A stretch of DNA of 64,000 nt from JBEBVQ01 sp037190845 (GTDB lineage Bacteria > Bacteroidota > Bacteroidia > Chitinophagales > Chitinophagaceae). The translations under genes and the position numbers were made by a program. The stretch lies in assembly GCA_037190845.1 (NCBI GenBank), contig JBBCJI010000002.1, positions 97,337-161,336 of the forward strand, in the 5' to 3' direction. The notes beneath the pieces are model-generated. The model had not been told where the DNA came from and did not search any database. It saw only the letters and a program-made list of their open reading frames with translations. Shown here one piece after another: positions 25,888 through 33,344 of the stretch (position 1 is the first letter of the stretch; every line of letters begins with the position of its first letter).

Positions 25888-27090
25888 CTAACGATTGAAG
25901 GAAAATATTTCACTGTCTTTAGGTTGCTTCCCTTTTATCATATCGCGGATCATCTGTGCTGCAAGTACGCTGAATGTGATGCCATTACCGCCGAATCCCA
26001 GGGCGAAAAATGTATTGGGCAGCTCCGGTATACTCCCGATATAGGGTAGCCCGTCCTGAGTGGTGATATAAGTGCCTGCCCATGAAAAATCTGCCCGCAC
26101 CTGCAGATGGGGAAACCGCTGACCGAAAGATTGTAATAGCTTTTCTGTCTTTTTCTTGACCCGGGCATCCCGGGTAGCAGGGTTGTTAAAAGGATCATCT
26201 TTGCCACCAATAAGAATCCTGTTGTCGTCGGTGAGGCGGAGATACATATATGGCTTGGCCGTTTCCCAGATCAGGCTGTTCTGGTACCAGGTATTGTCCG
26301 AAGGCAATGGTTCGGTCACCAGGGCGTAAGTTGAGTGGAGATCTGCCACCTCGCGGGGCAGGTACAACAACGATTCATATCCGCAGGTGATTATCACTTT
26401 TTTTGCCCGTACCCGGTATCCTGTATCTGTTGTTATGAGTATGTGGTTGGCTTCATGTTGTATACTGGTTACACCTGTATTGTCGTAAACACTGTATTCT
26501 TTTTGCTGAACATATTCCAGCAGGCTGTGGGTGAGGAGATAAGGGTCTACTACCGCCCCGTCTTCGGAAAGGATACCACCCGGTGTCCGGATTCCGAACA
26601 GCCGTTCGGCTTCGCTGCTTTCCAGCCAGTTGACCCGGAACCCGTTTTTCAGACGGAACCCGTACTCACGGTACAGCATATGTTTATGTCTTATTTCGGA
26701 GGCAAATTGTAAGCTTGGGCGCAGGGCAAATGCAACATCGGTACGAAGTTTTTTACAGATCTGCTGCAGATCGTATATAGATTTGCGGCAGAGTTTATAG
26801 GCATGTACTGCATTTATTCTTCCTATCTGTTCGGCTAGAATATGCAGTGGTGCAGCCAGTTCGTATTGCAGCAGTGCAGGGCTGGCGGCGGTACCTCCCA
26901 TTCCCGCATGGCGGCGGTCAAGTATGGCAACTTTCAGGTCATCTCTGTACAGGTAGTAGGCAGCCAGTGCCCCACTGATACCGGCGCCGATTATAGCTAC
27001 ATGTACGTCTATATCCGTACTTAATGACGGATAAGCATGTTTAATGCCATTTTTCATCAGCCAGTAAGGATAATCAGATCGCGCATCCAT
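25888..27090 (-). CDS. FAD-dependent oxidoreductase (DAO family)
   Basis: 400 residues. The dinucleotide-binding motif IIGAGISGALAA is at ~33-44, LDRRHAGMGGTAAS follows, and the C-terminal FAD signature LPYIGSIPELPNTFFALGFGGNGITF is present. The family oxidises amino-group or hydroxy-acid substrates, and the exact substrate is unknown. It is related to the N-terminal part of the protein at 43777-45291, which has an added Rieske domain. This one has none. It is convergent with the kinase gene at 25885 (2 bases apart) and stands alone. Confidence 0.9.
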   Translation of the reverse strand: MDARSDYPYWLMKNGIKHAYPSLSTDIDVHVAIIGAGISGALAAYYLYRDDLKVAILDRRHAGMGGTAASPALLQYELAAPLHILAEQIGRINAVHAYKLCRKSIYDLQQICKKLRTDVAFALRPSLQFASEIRHKHMLYREYGFRLKNGFRVNWLESSEAERLFGIRTPGGILSEDGAVVDPYLLTHSLLEYVQQKEYSVYDNTGVTSIQHEANHILITTDTGYRVRAKKVIITCGYESLLYLPREVADLHSTYALVTEPLPSDNTWYQNSLIWETAKPYMYLRLTDDNRILIGGKDDPFNNPATRDARVKKKTEKLLQSFGQRFPHLQVRADFSWAGTYITTQDGLPYIGSIPELPNTFFALGFGGNGITFSVLAAQMIRDMIKGKQPKDSEIFSFNR

Positions 27091-27402
27091 ATTTTCGGAT
27101 AGTTTTCGTGTTGATATGATATGGGTATAATTTATTTATATACTCATTGTTTTTATTTTGCATAAAAATATTTTCTCTTTCTTTGTATTTCCTATATGTA
27201 AAAATAGAAATATGCATGGGTTGTTTATTGGAATCATTATAATTTCATGCCAATAAATCTTTTTCTGAGCAGAATGGGTAATGATGCGCAATTGTGTATC
27301 TAGCCGGATCTCAATCCCGACCGGGATTGTATAAGGGATGGAAAAGCGCAGTTGTCTATAACCAGCCGGGGCATATGGCGGTAACGGTTTGTATTATTCC
27401 AT
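27091..27402. other. AT-rich intergenic region
   Basis: No gene is supported. It should contain the leftward promoter of the oxidoreductase gene. A small palindrome (caatccc-gacc-gggattg, 27312-27329) lies downstream of the receiver gene at 27403 but has no T tract. Confidence 0.4.
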
Positions 27403-27759
27403 TTACGGGTTACGGAAATAATGATCAAGGTCGGCCAGGCTGATTGGTTTTTCATATATGAAAAACCGGGCGTCAGCCGGCATTTCAGGTGCTTCCGGAT
27501 GATATGCGCTGATCAGATTGATGTGTATCCCCGGGTAAGCACGTGCGATTTCCGGCGCAACGTCCCAGCCGGCTCCATCCGGTAAGTCATTATCCAGAAA
27601 TATGATGCCCGGTTTTTCTGTCGATATATTTGTCAGGCCGTCTGCCAGCGAATGGCTTATATGAACGTCATAGTTTTTGTCCTTGCTGAGAATATAGCTT
27701 CTTAACAGGTGGCACAAATCAGTTTCATCGTCTATGATTAAAACTTTCATCCGGTTCAT
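27403..27759 (-). CDS. Single-domain response regulator
   Basis: 118 residues, receiver domain only. DDETD near residue 10, phospho-acceptor in IIFLDNDLPDGAGWD and a lysine in YEKPISL. It has no output domain, so it works in a phosphorelay or by protein contact. An ATG three codons in (MKVLIIDDE) could be the true start. It is followed on the same strand, 86 bases upstream, by another receiver gene, and both are near kinases that lack dedicated partners. Confidence 0.88.
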   Translation of the reverse strand: MNRMKVLIIDDETDLCHLLRSYILSKDKNYDVHISHSLADGLTNISTEKPGIIFLDNDLPDGAGWDVAPEIARAYPGIHINLISAYHPEAPEMPADARFFIYEKPISLADLDHYFRNP

Positions 27760-27845
27760 ATGGTAATGTTCAAATCTTTACTCTTCCCCGGAATAAGTAT
27801 AAGATCCGGTTTGTTGCCGGTCGACCGTGTTGGTGATCAGCGTTT

Positions 27846-28277
27846 TCATGATACAGGGATCCGGGTATAATGTATCCAGTAACTGCGTAAAGCCGCTACT
27901 GTTTTCAGCAGGCTTTCAAAACTGTTGGGTTTAGTGATATAAGAATTGGCTCCGAGTTCATAGCAGCGTCGCATTTCCTGTTCGTTATTAGTCGTGCTGA
28001 AAACCACGACAGGTATGTTTTTAAGATCCGGATGCTGTTTCAGTTCACCCAATACCTCACGTCCGTCTTTCTTGGGCATGTTCAGGTCCATTAAAATAAA
28101 CCTGGGTAAGGTTGCCGGTAACCCGTTTTGTTTTCGTGCCTGTAGAAATTCCAGCATTTCAACGCCATTCTCCACAAATTGCAGCCTGTCGTCAAATCCG
28201 TTTTCTTCAAATGCAGCCTGTAACAGGAACCGGTCGTCTGCATCATCTTCTGCTATTAATATGAAAAAATCTTCCAT
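27846..28277 (-). CDS. Single-domain response regulator (Rcp1-like)
   Basis: 143 residues. Receiver of the Rcp1 type: AEDDADDRFLL, phospho-acceptor in FILMDLNMPKKDGREVL, VFSTTNNEQE and YITKPNSFE. Rcp1-type regulators commonly pair with kinases bearing SHDLQEPLRKI, such as those at 18098 and 22768 in this block. No DNA-binding domain. Confidence 0.9.
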   Translation of the reverse strand: MEDFFILIAEDDADDRFLLQAAFEENGFDDRLQFVENGVEMLEFLQARKQNGLPATLPRFILMDLNMPKKDGREVLGELKQHPDLKNIPVVVFSTTNNEQEMRRCYELGANSYITKPNSFESLLKTVAALRSYWIHYTRIPVS

Positions 28278-28353
28278 GTCTGCCGGTTATGCTCTGCTAA
28301 GATACACAAATTATAGTATTACCAGCCCGGCCGGATAATAAATAATACTCTGT

Positions 28354-28361
28354 TACCTTTG
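28354..28361 (+). promoter_or_regulatory. Possible -7 element upstream of the CPBP gene
   Basis: TACCTTTG matches TAnnTTTG and lies 18 bases before the ATG at 28380. No clear TTG -33 box is seen at the right distance. Confidence 0.3.
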
Positions 28362-28379
28362 CCCGGAAATTTTTGGCCT

Positions 28380-29375
28380 ATGTTGAACCGTTACTGGCGG
28401 GAGTATCCTTTGTTGGTGCAGATGGTGTTATTTGTGATCATGATTTTTATACTGGCAGGTTTTTTTATAAAAGTTGTAATGCCGGTTACCGTTCATTTAT
28501 TTACCGGGATACGGAAGTTTGATATACAACTACTGACGAAAGAAAGCCATCCTGCGGAGATACGCGCCGGGTTAATTTCTCAGGTATTGGTCAGTCTGAG
28601 TATTTTTTTGTTACCCTCGCTGCTTTTTGTTTACCATACAACACCGCATGTACGGACTTACCTGGGACTTCGTAAACCTACATTGTATACTCATTGGATA
28701 CTGACCGTGCTTCTAATCCTGGGCGCTATGCCGCTAATGCTGCAAATACAGGCCCTGATGAAGGGGATTGATTTTGGTGAGGACACTGCTGCCGTGCAGG
28801 CGGCCAGCGACCGGTTATCGGAAGCTTTATTACAAATGTCGGGTCCGGGTGATCTTGTTTTTGTTTTTCTGGGTATGGCAGTGCTCCCCGCAATAGGTGA
28901 GGAGCTGTTTTTTCGGGGCATCATAATGCGTTTTCTTGCCAAACGTAACCGGTACTTCTTTGGAAATGATACAGGTGTAACTACACCTTCCGGGCGAAGC
29001 AAAAGTATGTTTTTTACAATAAGTATTACGGCGGTATTCTTTACCCTGGTGCACAGTTCCGTGTACGGCATGCCTTCTATCTTATTCGCGGGTTTCATTC
29101 TGGGGTTGGTTTATTATCTGACAGGTTCGCTCTGGTGCAGTATATTGGCGCACCTGATCAATAACGGGTTACAGATCATACTGATCTATTTTTCCCGGAA
29201 TAACACCACGCTGACGCGTATAGGAGAAGCAGACCAGCTACCGTGGTGGCTTGTTGTTTCAGGATTTTTTGTAGCAGGCACGGCCCTCTACCTGTTATGG
29301 CAAAAAAGAACACCGCTTGCTCCCGGATGGACAGATGATTATCTTGCACATGAACAACCTGAAACAAAACCCTGA
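28380..29375 (+). CDS. CPBP-family intramembrane glutamic endopeptidase
   Basis: 331 residues with about eight hydrophobic segments. The three Abi/CPBP motifs are seen: EELFFRG (the EExxxR catalytic pair), FTLVHSS and HLINNG. Relatives process CAAX-type or other membrane substrates; in bacteria some give bacteriocin self-immunity. The ATG at 28380 is preferred over a TTG seven codons upstream. It starts the co-directional series ending with polX, and is joined to cdsA by an inverted repeat. Confidence 0.88.
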   Translation: MLNRYWREYPLLVQMVLFVIMIFILAGFFIKVVMPVTVHLFTGIRKFDIQLLTKESHPAEIRAGLISQVLVSLSIFLLPSLLFVYHTTPHVRTYLGLRKPTLYTHWILTVLLILGAMPLMLQIQALMKGIDFGEDTAAVQAASDRLSEALLQMSGPGDLVFVFLGMAVLPAIGEELFFRGIIMRFLAKRNRYFFGNDTGVTTPSGRSKSMFFTISITAVFFTLVHSSVYGMPSILFAGFILGLVYYLTGSLWCSILAHLINNGLQIILIYFSRNNTTLTRIGEADQLPWWLVVSGFFVAGTALYLLWQKRTPLAPGWTDDYLAHEQPETKP

Positions 29376-29381
29376 TATGAT

Positions 29382-29548
29382 CAATTTGAAAACCCGGGAA
29401 TGTGCCAATTTGAAAATGTACTACGTGTTCGACGAACTGCCATTATTTTATTTATTGTCAAAAAAATACATTTTATTAAAACAATACAATGAATATTAGC
29501 ATACCAGGGACATTTTCAAATTCCCGAATTTTCAAATTTTCAAATTAA
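29382..29548. repeat. Intercistronic inverted repeat (aatttgaaaa/ttttcaaatt words), CPBP-cdsA
   Basis: The left arm near 29382-29420 (aatttgaaaa words) and the right arm at 29508-29548 (ttttcaaatt words) pair across a ~90-base AT-rich loop. It begins 6 bases after the CPBP stop and ends 10 bases before the cdsA start. Confidence 0.8.
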
Positions 29549-29558
29549 TACGAAGTTT

Positions 29559-30398
29559 ATGGCATTACACTGGCCTACATTTTTCACACGTCTTGGCAGT
29601 GCGGTGGTTTTTTGTGCGATTATGATGGCGGGGCTGTTATGGACCGAATGGGCATTCTTTGGTTTGGCTGTTACCATACAGATATTATGTCTGCGGGAGT
29701 ACTTCCGTATGATGAAGCTGATATTTCCGGAACAGGCGCAGCCGTCCTGGGTACATCTGGCTGTACAGCTTGCCGGATTTGGCTTGTTGTCGTTGTTGGC
29801 GTTTGGGTTATATGAACCGGTAATATTGCCCGAAGGGAAATTTATGTTGAGCTACTGGCCGGCTCTGCTTTTTGTACCCGCATTATTGTTGATTGCCGGA
29901 ACATTATCAAAGCATTTCTCTTTCGGAGGAGCCTTGTATGCTTTGGGCGGCTTGTTATATATTGTGCTGCCGGTTGCCTTACTTATTTTCCTGCGGGAAA
30001 AAAGCTTTATCCTCCCGCTTGCGCTGATATTAATGCTCTGGGTCAACGATACAATGGCTTACCTTGCAGGTTCCTTTATCGGGAAAACACCGTTTTCTTC
30101 CATTTCTCCGAAGAAAACATGGGAAGGTACTGCCGGTGGCGCTTTGCTGACCATAGCGGGAGCTGCTGTATGGGGAAGTTACACCGATTATTATACTATG
30201 GTAGACTGGATCATTCTGGCGTTTTGTGTAGCTGTTGGCGGTACTGCCGGTGATTTGTTTGAGTCGAAGCTTAAGCGGCTTGCCGGTATCAAAGACTCCG
30301 GCCAACTGATGCCGGGACATGGCGGAGCGCTTGATCGCTTTGATTCCCTGCTTACCGCAGCGCCTTTTGCCTTTTGCTATGCTTATCTCTGCATGTGA
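29559..30398 (+). CDS. cdsA: Phosphatidate cytidylyltransferase
   Basis: 279 residues with about seven membrane segments. It makes CDP-diacylglycerol from phosphatidic acid and CTP. The family signature is seen as SKLKRLAGIKDSGQLMPGHG, with GGALDRFDSLL after it (~225-265). The product feeds phosphatidylserine synthesis, and the downstream psd gene decarboxylates PS, so the two encode adjacent steps towards phosphatidylethanolamine. Confidence 0.95.
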   Translation: MALHWPTFFTRLGSAVVFCAIMMAGLLWTEWAFFGLAVTIQILCLREYFRMMKLIFPEQAQPSWVHLAVQLAGFGLLSLLAFGLYEPVILPEGKFMLSYWPALLFVPALLLIAGTLSKHFSFGGALYALGGLLYIVLPVALLIFLREKSFILPLALILMLWVNDTMAYLAGSFIGKTPFSSISPKKTWEGTAGGALLTIAGAAVWGSYTDYYTMVDWIILAFCVAVGGTAGDLFESKLKRLAGIKDSGQLMPGHGGALDRFDSLLTAAPFAFCYAYLCM

Positions 30399-30483
30399 TC
30401 TGTACATTGTGCCGGTATGGCAAGGGGATAAGCTTCCAATATTGCCGATCAAGTATTATTTTCGCTGCCTGAAATCATTGCAT

Positions 30484-30581
30484 TAATTTGGAAATTTGAA
30501 AATGTGCTAATTTGAAAATGTATATGTTTTGATAAATATTATGTTCATTGACTCATTTTCAAATTCTCAATTTTTCAAATT
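30484..30581. repeat. Intercistronic inverted repeat (aatttgaaaa/ttttcaaatt words), cdsA-psd
   Basis: Left arm 30484-30520 (atttggaaatttgaaaatg and a second copy of the word), right arm 30553-30581 (ttttcaaattctcaattttt). It ends 12 bases before the psd start codon. Confidence 0.8.
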
Positions 30582-30593
30582 AAAATATACAAC

Positions 30594-31250
30594 ATGACCA
30601 TACACCGGGAAGGTTATAAATATATCATCATTGCTACCATATTGTGGGCAATTATCGGATACCTGTCTTATTGTTTTATGTACGACCTTCCTTTTTTGCT
30701 TTACCCGCTAAATCTGGTATGCTTCCTGTTGTGGTTCTGGGTGATCTGGTTTTTCCGGTTGCCATCCCGTCGTTTTACCTCAGGGCCGGATAAAGTGATA
30801 GCGCCGGCAGACGGCAAAGTGGTGGTGATCGAAGAGACATATGAAGGCGAATATTTTAAAGACCAGCGGCTCCAGGTCTCCATCTTTATGAGCCCTTTAA
30901 ATGTGCATGTGAATCGTAACCCGATAAGCGGCGTAGTGCGGTATATGAAATATCATCCCGGAAAGTACCTGGTAGCCTGGCATCCGAAATCGTCTACCGA
31001 GAATGAGCGTACCACGCTGGTGATTGCCGGCAACCGTACCGAACTGCTGCTCCGCCAGATCGCCGGAGCGCTGGCACGCAGGATCTGCTATTATGTAAAG
31101 GAAGGAGACAGGGTAGAGCAGAATGGAGAATTTGGTTTTATACGTTTCGGTTCACGTGTAGATATTTTTTTTCCTGTGGGCACACAGGTGCAGGTTAAGA
31201 TCGGAGATGTGGTGAAAGGCGGCGTTACCGTATTGGCAGATTTACCCTGA
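30594..31250 (+). CDS. psd: Phosphatidylserine decarboxylase (small, archaeal-type) proenzyme
   Basis: 218 residues. Two hydrophobic helices at ~10-28 and ~34-52 anchor it in the inner membrane. The catalytic part has DGKVVVIEE, SPLNVHVNRNP and, near the C-terminus, GEFGFIRFGSRVDIFFP. In this subfamily self-cleavage at the GS of FGSR creates the pyruvoyl group. It converts phosphatidylserine to phosphatidylethanolamine. It is flanked on the upstream side by the inverted repeat and followed by a small exported peptide gene. Confidence 0.94.
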   Translation: MTIHREGYKYIIIATILWAIIGYLSYCFMYDLPFLLYPLNLVCFLLWFWVIWFFRLPSRRFTSGPDKVIAPADGKVVVIEETYEGEYFKDQRLQVSIFMSPLNVHVNRNPISGVVRYMKYHPGKYLVAWHPKSSTENERTTLVIAGNRTELLLRQIAGALARRICYYVKEGDRVEQNGEFGFIRFGSRVDIFFPVGTQVQVKIGDVVKGGVTVLADLP

Positions 31251-31263
31251 TTTCGTATCTTTA
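31233..31263 (+). promoter_or_regulatory. Possible promoter for the small Cys-rich peptide gene
   Basis: TTG at 31233-31235, 20 bases, then TATCTTTA at 31256-31263, one base off TAnnTTTG. It overlaps the last codons of psd and is 25 bases before the peptide start. Confidence 0.4.
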
Positions 31264-31288
31264 CAGAAGGACCTTTAAACAGAGAAAT

Positions 31289-31465
31289 ATGAAAAGACTT
31301 ACATTACTGACAGCCGGGCTGCTAATGGCAGGCGCTGCATTTGCTTATACAGGTGATAAGGGGTGCTGCAAAGGCAAAAAAGAAAATTGCAAAAAAGAAG
31401 CGAAAGCAAAATGTGAGAAAGGTAACGGCTGTTGTAAAAAAGACGCTGCAGAGAAGAAAGCTTAG
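31289..31465 (+). CDS. Small exported Cys/Lys-rich peptide
   Basis: 58 residues. A clear signal peptide (residues ~1-19, MKRLTLLTAGLLMAGAAFA) precedes a mature peptide of about 39 residues with six cysteines arranged CC-x(6)-C-x(7)-C-x(5)-CC and roughly a third lysine. The cysteine pairs suggest metal binding or disulfide bonding outside the cytoplasm. I do not recognise a named family. It lies between psd and the PolX gene, and the following inverted repeat begins one base after its stop. Confidence 0.75.
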   Translation: MKRLTLLTAGLLMAGAAFAYTGDKGCCKGKKENCKKEAKAKCEKGNGCCKKDAAEKKA

Positions 31466-31466
31466 T

Positions 31467-31563
31467 GAATTTGAAAATTTGAGAATTTGAAAATGAATAA
31501 TGAAAGGACATTTCGCAGATTGCAGACATTTTCAAATTTGCTAATTCCCAAATTTTCAAATTA
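31467..31563. repeat. Intercistronic inverted repeat (aatttgaaaa/ttttcaaatt words), peptide-polX
   Basis: Left arm 31467-31497 (gaatttgaaaatttgagaat...), right arm 31528-31563 (ttttcaaatttgctaattcc...). It starts right after the peptide stop codon and ends 9 bases before the GTG start of the PolX gene. Confidence 0.85.
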
Positions 31564-31572
31564 ATTCCCGTT

Positions 31573-33261
31573 GTGACCAATCACGAAATTGCTGATCATT
31601 TTTCCCTGTTGTCCCGGCTGATGGACATCCATGGTGAAAACAGCTTTAAGGTAAAATCATACAGCAACGCCGCCTATACGATCGAAAAGCTGCCGCGCGA
31701 AGTGGCTGCGATGGATGATGCCGAATTGTTTTCCCAGAGGGGCATAGGCAGCGCTATCGGTGCGAAAATTCGTGAGATACAGTATTCCGGTAAACTGACA
31801 GTACTTGAAGATCTGGTTGCCGTCACGCCCCCGGGCGTGCTGGATATGATGCAGGTAAAAGGCCTGGGGCCTAAGAAGATTGCAGTTATCTGGAAAGAAA
31901 TGGGGATCGAATCCCTGGGTGAGCTGGAATACGCCTGCAACGAAAACCGGATGGCGCTGCAAAAAGGCTTTGGCGTCAAAACCCAGGAGAATATATTACT
32001 GGCCATTGCTTTCCTGCGCAGCAATCAGGGGTGGTATCTGTGGTCTGAGGCGGCTGCGTTTGCAGACGATTTGTTACAAAGATTGCAAAAGGCTTTTCCG
32101 GAAAACAGGTTTGCCTTCACCGGCAGTTTCCGCAGACAGGTGGAAACCGTTGATGTCATTGAACTGGTGACGGATCTGCCTGCCCTGGAGTTGTTGCCTG
32201 TATTTATGGTTGTGCCGGATGCGGTCGTTGAAACGGGTAATGAGCAACCCGGCCGGGTTGTGGTACGGTTGACAGGACAGCCGGTTGTCTGCTTTTATAT
32301 ATGCGAACACGACCGGTTTTACCACACGCTTTTTCTTACGACCGGCAGTCTCACTTTTACGGAAAGTTTTCTGGCCAGGTATCCGTTGTCTGCCACGGTA
32401 GACAGTGAGCAGGCTGTATTTGATGCGGCCGGATTGGCTTATGTAGCGCCGGCTCTGCGTGAAGAGGCCGCTATTATCGAACGCGCCGGCTGCAATGCGC
32501 TGCCGGAGCTGATTACAGTGCAGGATATCAAAGGGATTATTCATAGTCACTCAACCTGGAGTGACGGCAGGCATACTATCGAAGAAATGGCGCGTGCAGC
32601 ACAGGCACAGGGATTCGAGTACCTGGTGATCAGCGACCACTCACAGGCAGCATATTATGCCAACGGCCTTACTCCCGAACGGATCGCTGCCCAGCATCAG
32701 GAGATTGACCGTTTGAATGACCGGCTTACTCCTTTCAAAATCTTTAAAAGTATTGAAGCAGACATCCTCAGCGACGGCAGTCTCGATTATAATGACAGTG
32801 TGTTGCAGACCTTCGACATGGTGATCGCTTCGGTGCACAGCAATCTGAGGATGCCTGAAGATCGGGCGATGGAGCGGCTGATGCGTGCGATCCAAAATCC
32901 GTTTACAACGATACTGGGACACCCTACCGGGCGCCTGCTGCTGTCAAGAGCAGGATATCCGGTAGATCATAAAGCAATTATTGATGCCTGCGCGGCGCAT
33001 CAGGTGGTTATCGAGATCAATGCGCATCCCCGCCGGCTGGACCTCGACTGGCGCTGGATTGAATATGCGCTGGGAAAAGGCGTATTACTCTCTATTGATC
33101 CGGATGCGCACGCAATAACCGGGTTTGATGACATAAGATACGGTGTGCTGGCGGCACAGAAAGGAGGTCTTTCCGCAAAATACAATCTTAGCAGTTATTC
33201 CCTGACTGCATTTGAAGCTTTTCTTGCAGCCAGGAAGCAAAGAATGAGTGGGGTAATTTAA
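31573..33261 (+). CDS. polX: PolX-like protein: HhH and PHP domains, degenerate polymerase core
   Basis: 562 residues from a GTG start. The N-terminal helix-hairpin-helix region (RGIGSAIGAKI; VKGLGPKKIAVIWKEMG) binds DNA. The polymerase-beta core motif at 184-198 reads GSFRRQVETVDVIEL; the usual GSxRR...ETxGDxDxL has a catalytic Asp pair, here replaced by Val and Glu, so nucleotide transfer is doubtful. The C-terminal PHP domain looks intact: H324 and H326 in HSHSTWSDG, SDHS, SVHSN, GHPTGRLL, EINAHPRR and DPDAH, all metal ligands for 3'-5' exonuclease or phosphoesterase activity. Base excision or gap repair is the known family role. Confidence 0.9.
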   Translation: MTNHEIADHFSLLSRLMDIHGENSFKVKSYSNAAYTIEKLPREVAAMDDAELFSQRGIGSAIGAKIREIQYSGKLTVLEDLVAVTPPGVLDMMQVKGLGPKKIAVIWKEMGIESLGELEYACNENRMALQKGFGVKTQENILLAIAFLRSNQGWYLWSEAAAFADDLLQRLQKAFPENRFAFTGSFRRQVETVDVIELVTDLPALELLPVFMVVPDAVVETGNEQPGRVVVRLTGQPVVCFYICEHDRFYHTLFLTTGSLTFTESFLARYPLSATVDSEQAVFDAAGLAYVAPALREEAAIIERAGCNALPELITVQDIKGIIHSHSTWSDGRHTIEEMARAAQAQGFEYLVISDHSQAAYYANGLTPERIAAQHQEIDRLNDRLTPFKIFKSIEADILSDGSLDYNDSVLQTFDMVIASVHSNLRMPEDRAMERLMRAIQNPFTTILGHPTGRLLLSRAGYPVDHKAIIDACAAHQVVIEINAHPRRLDLDWRWIEYALGKGVLLSIDPDAHAITGFDDIRYGVLAAQKGGLSAKYNLSSYSLTAFEAFLAARKQRMSGVI

Positions 33262-33344
33262 GGGGCATTTCCGGCAGGATGGGATATCTGTCCCCTCAAA
33301 ATTCCTATATTTACATCCTTTCATGTCATGTTTTACCTGTTTTT

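Noticed and set aside
27312..27329. Short palindrome as a terminator for the receiver gene at 27403
   Set aside because: 7-base arms only and no T tract on the relevant strand; too weak to call.
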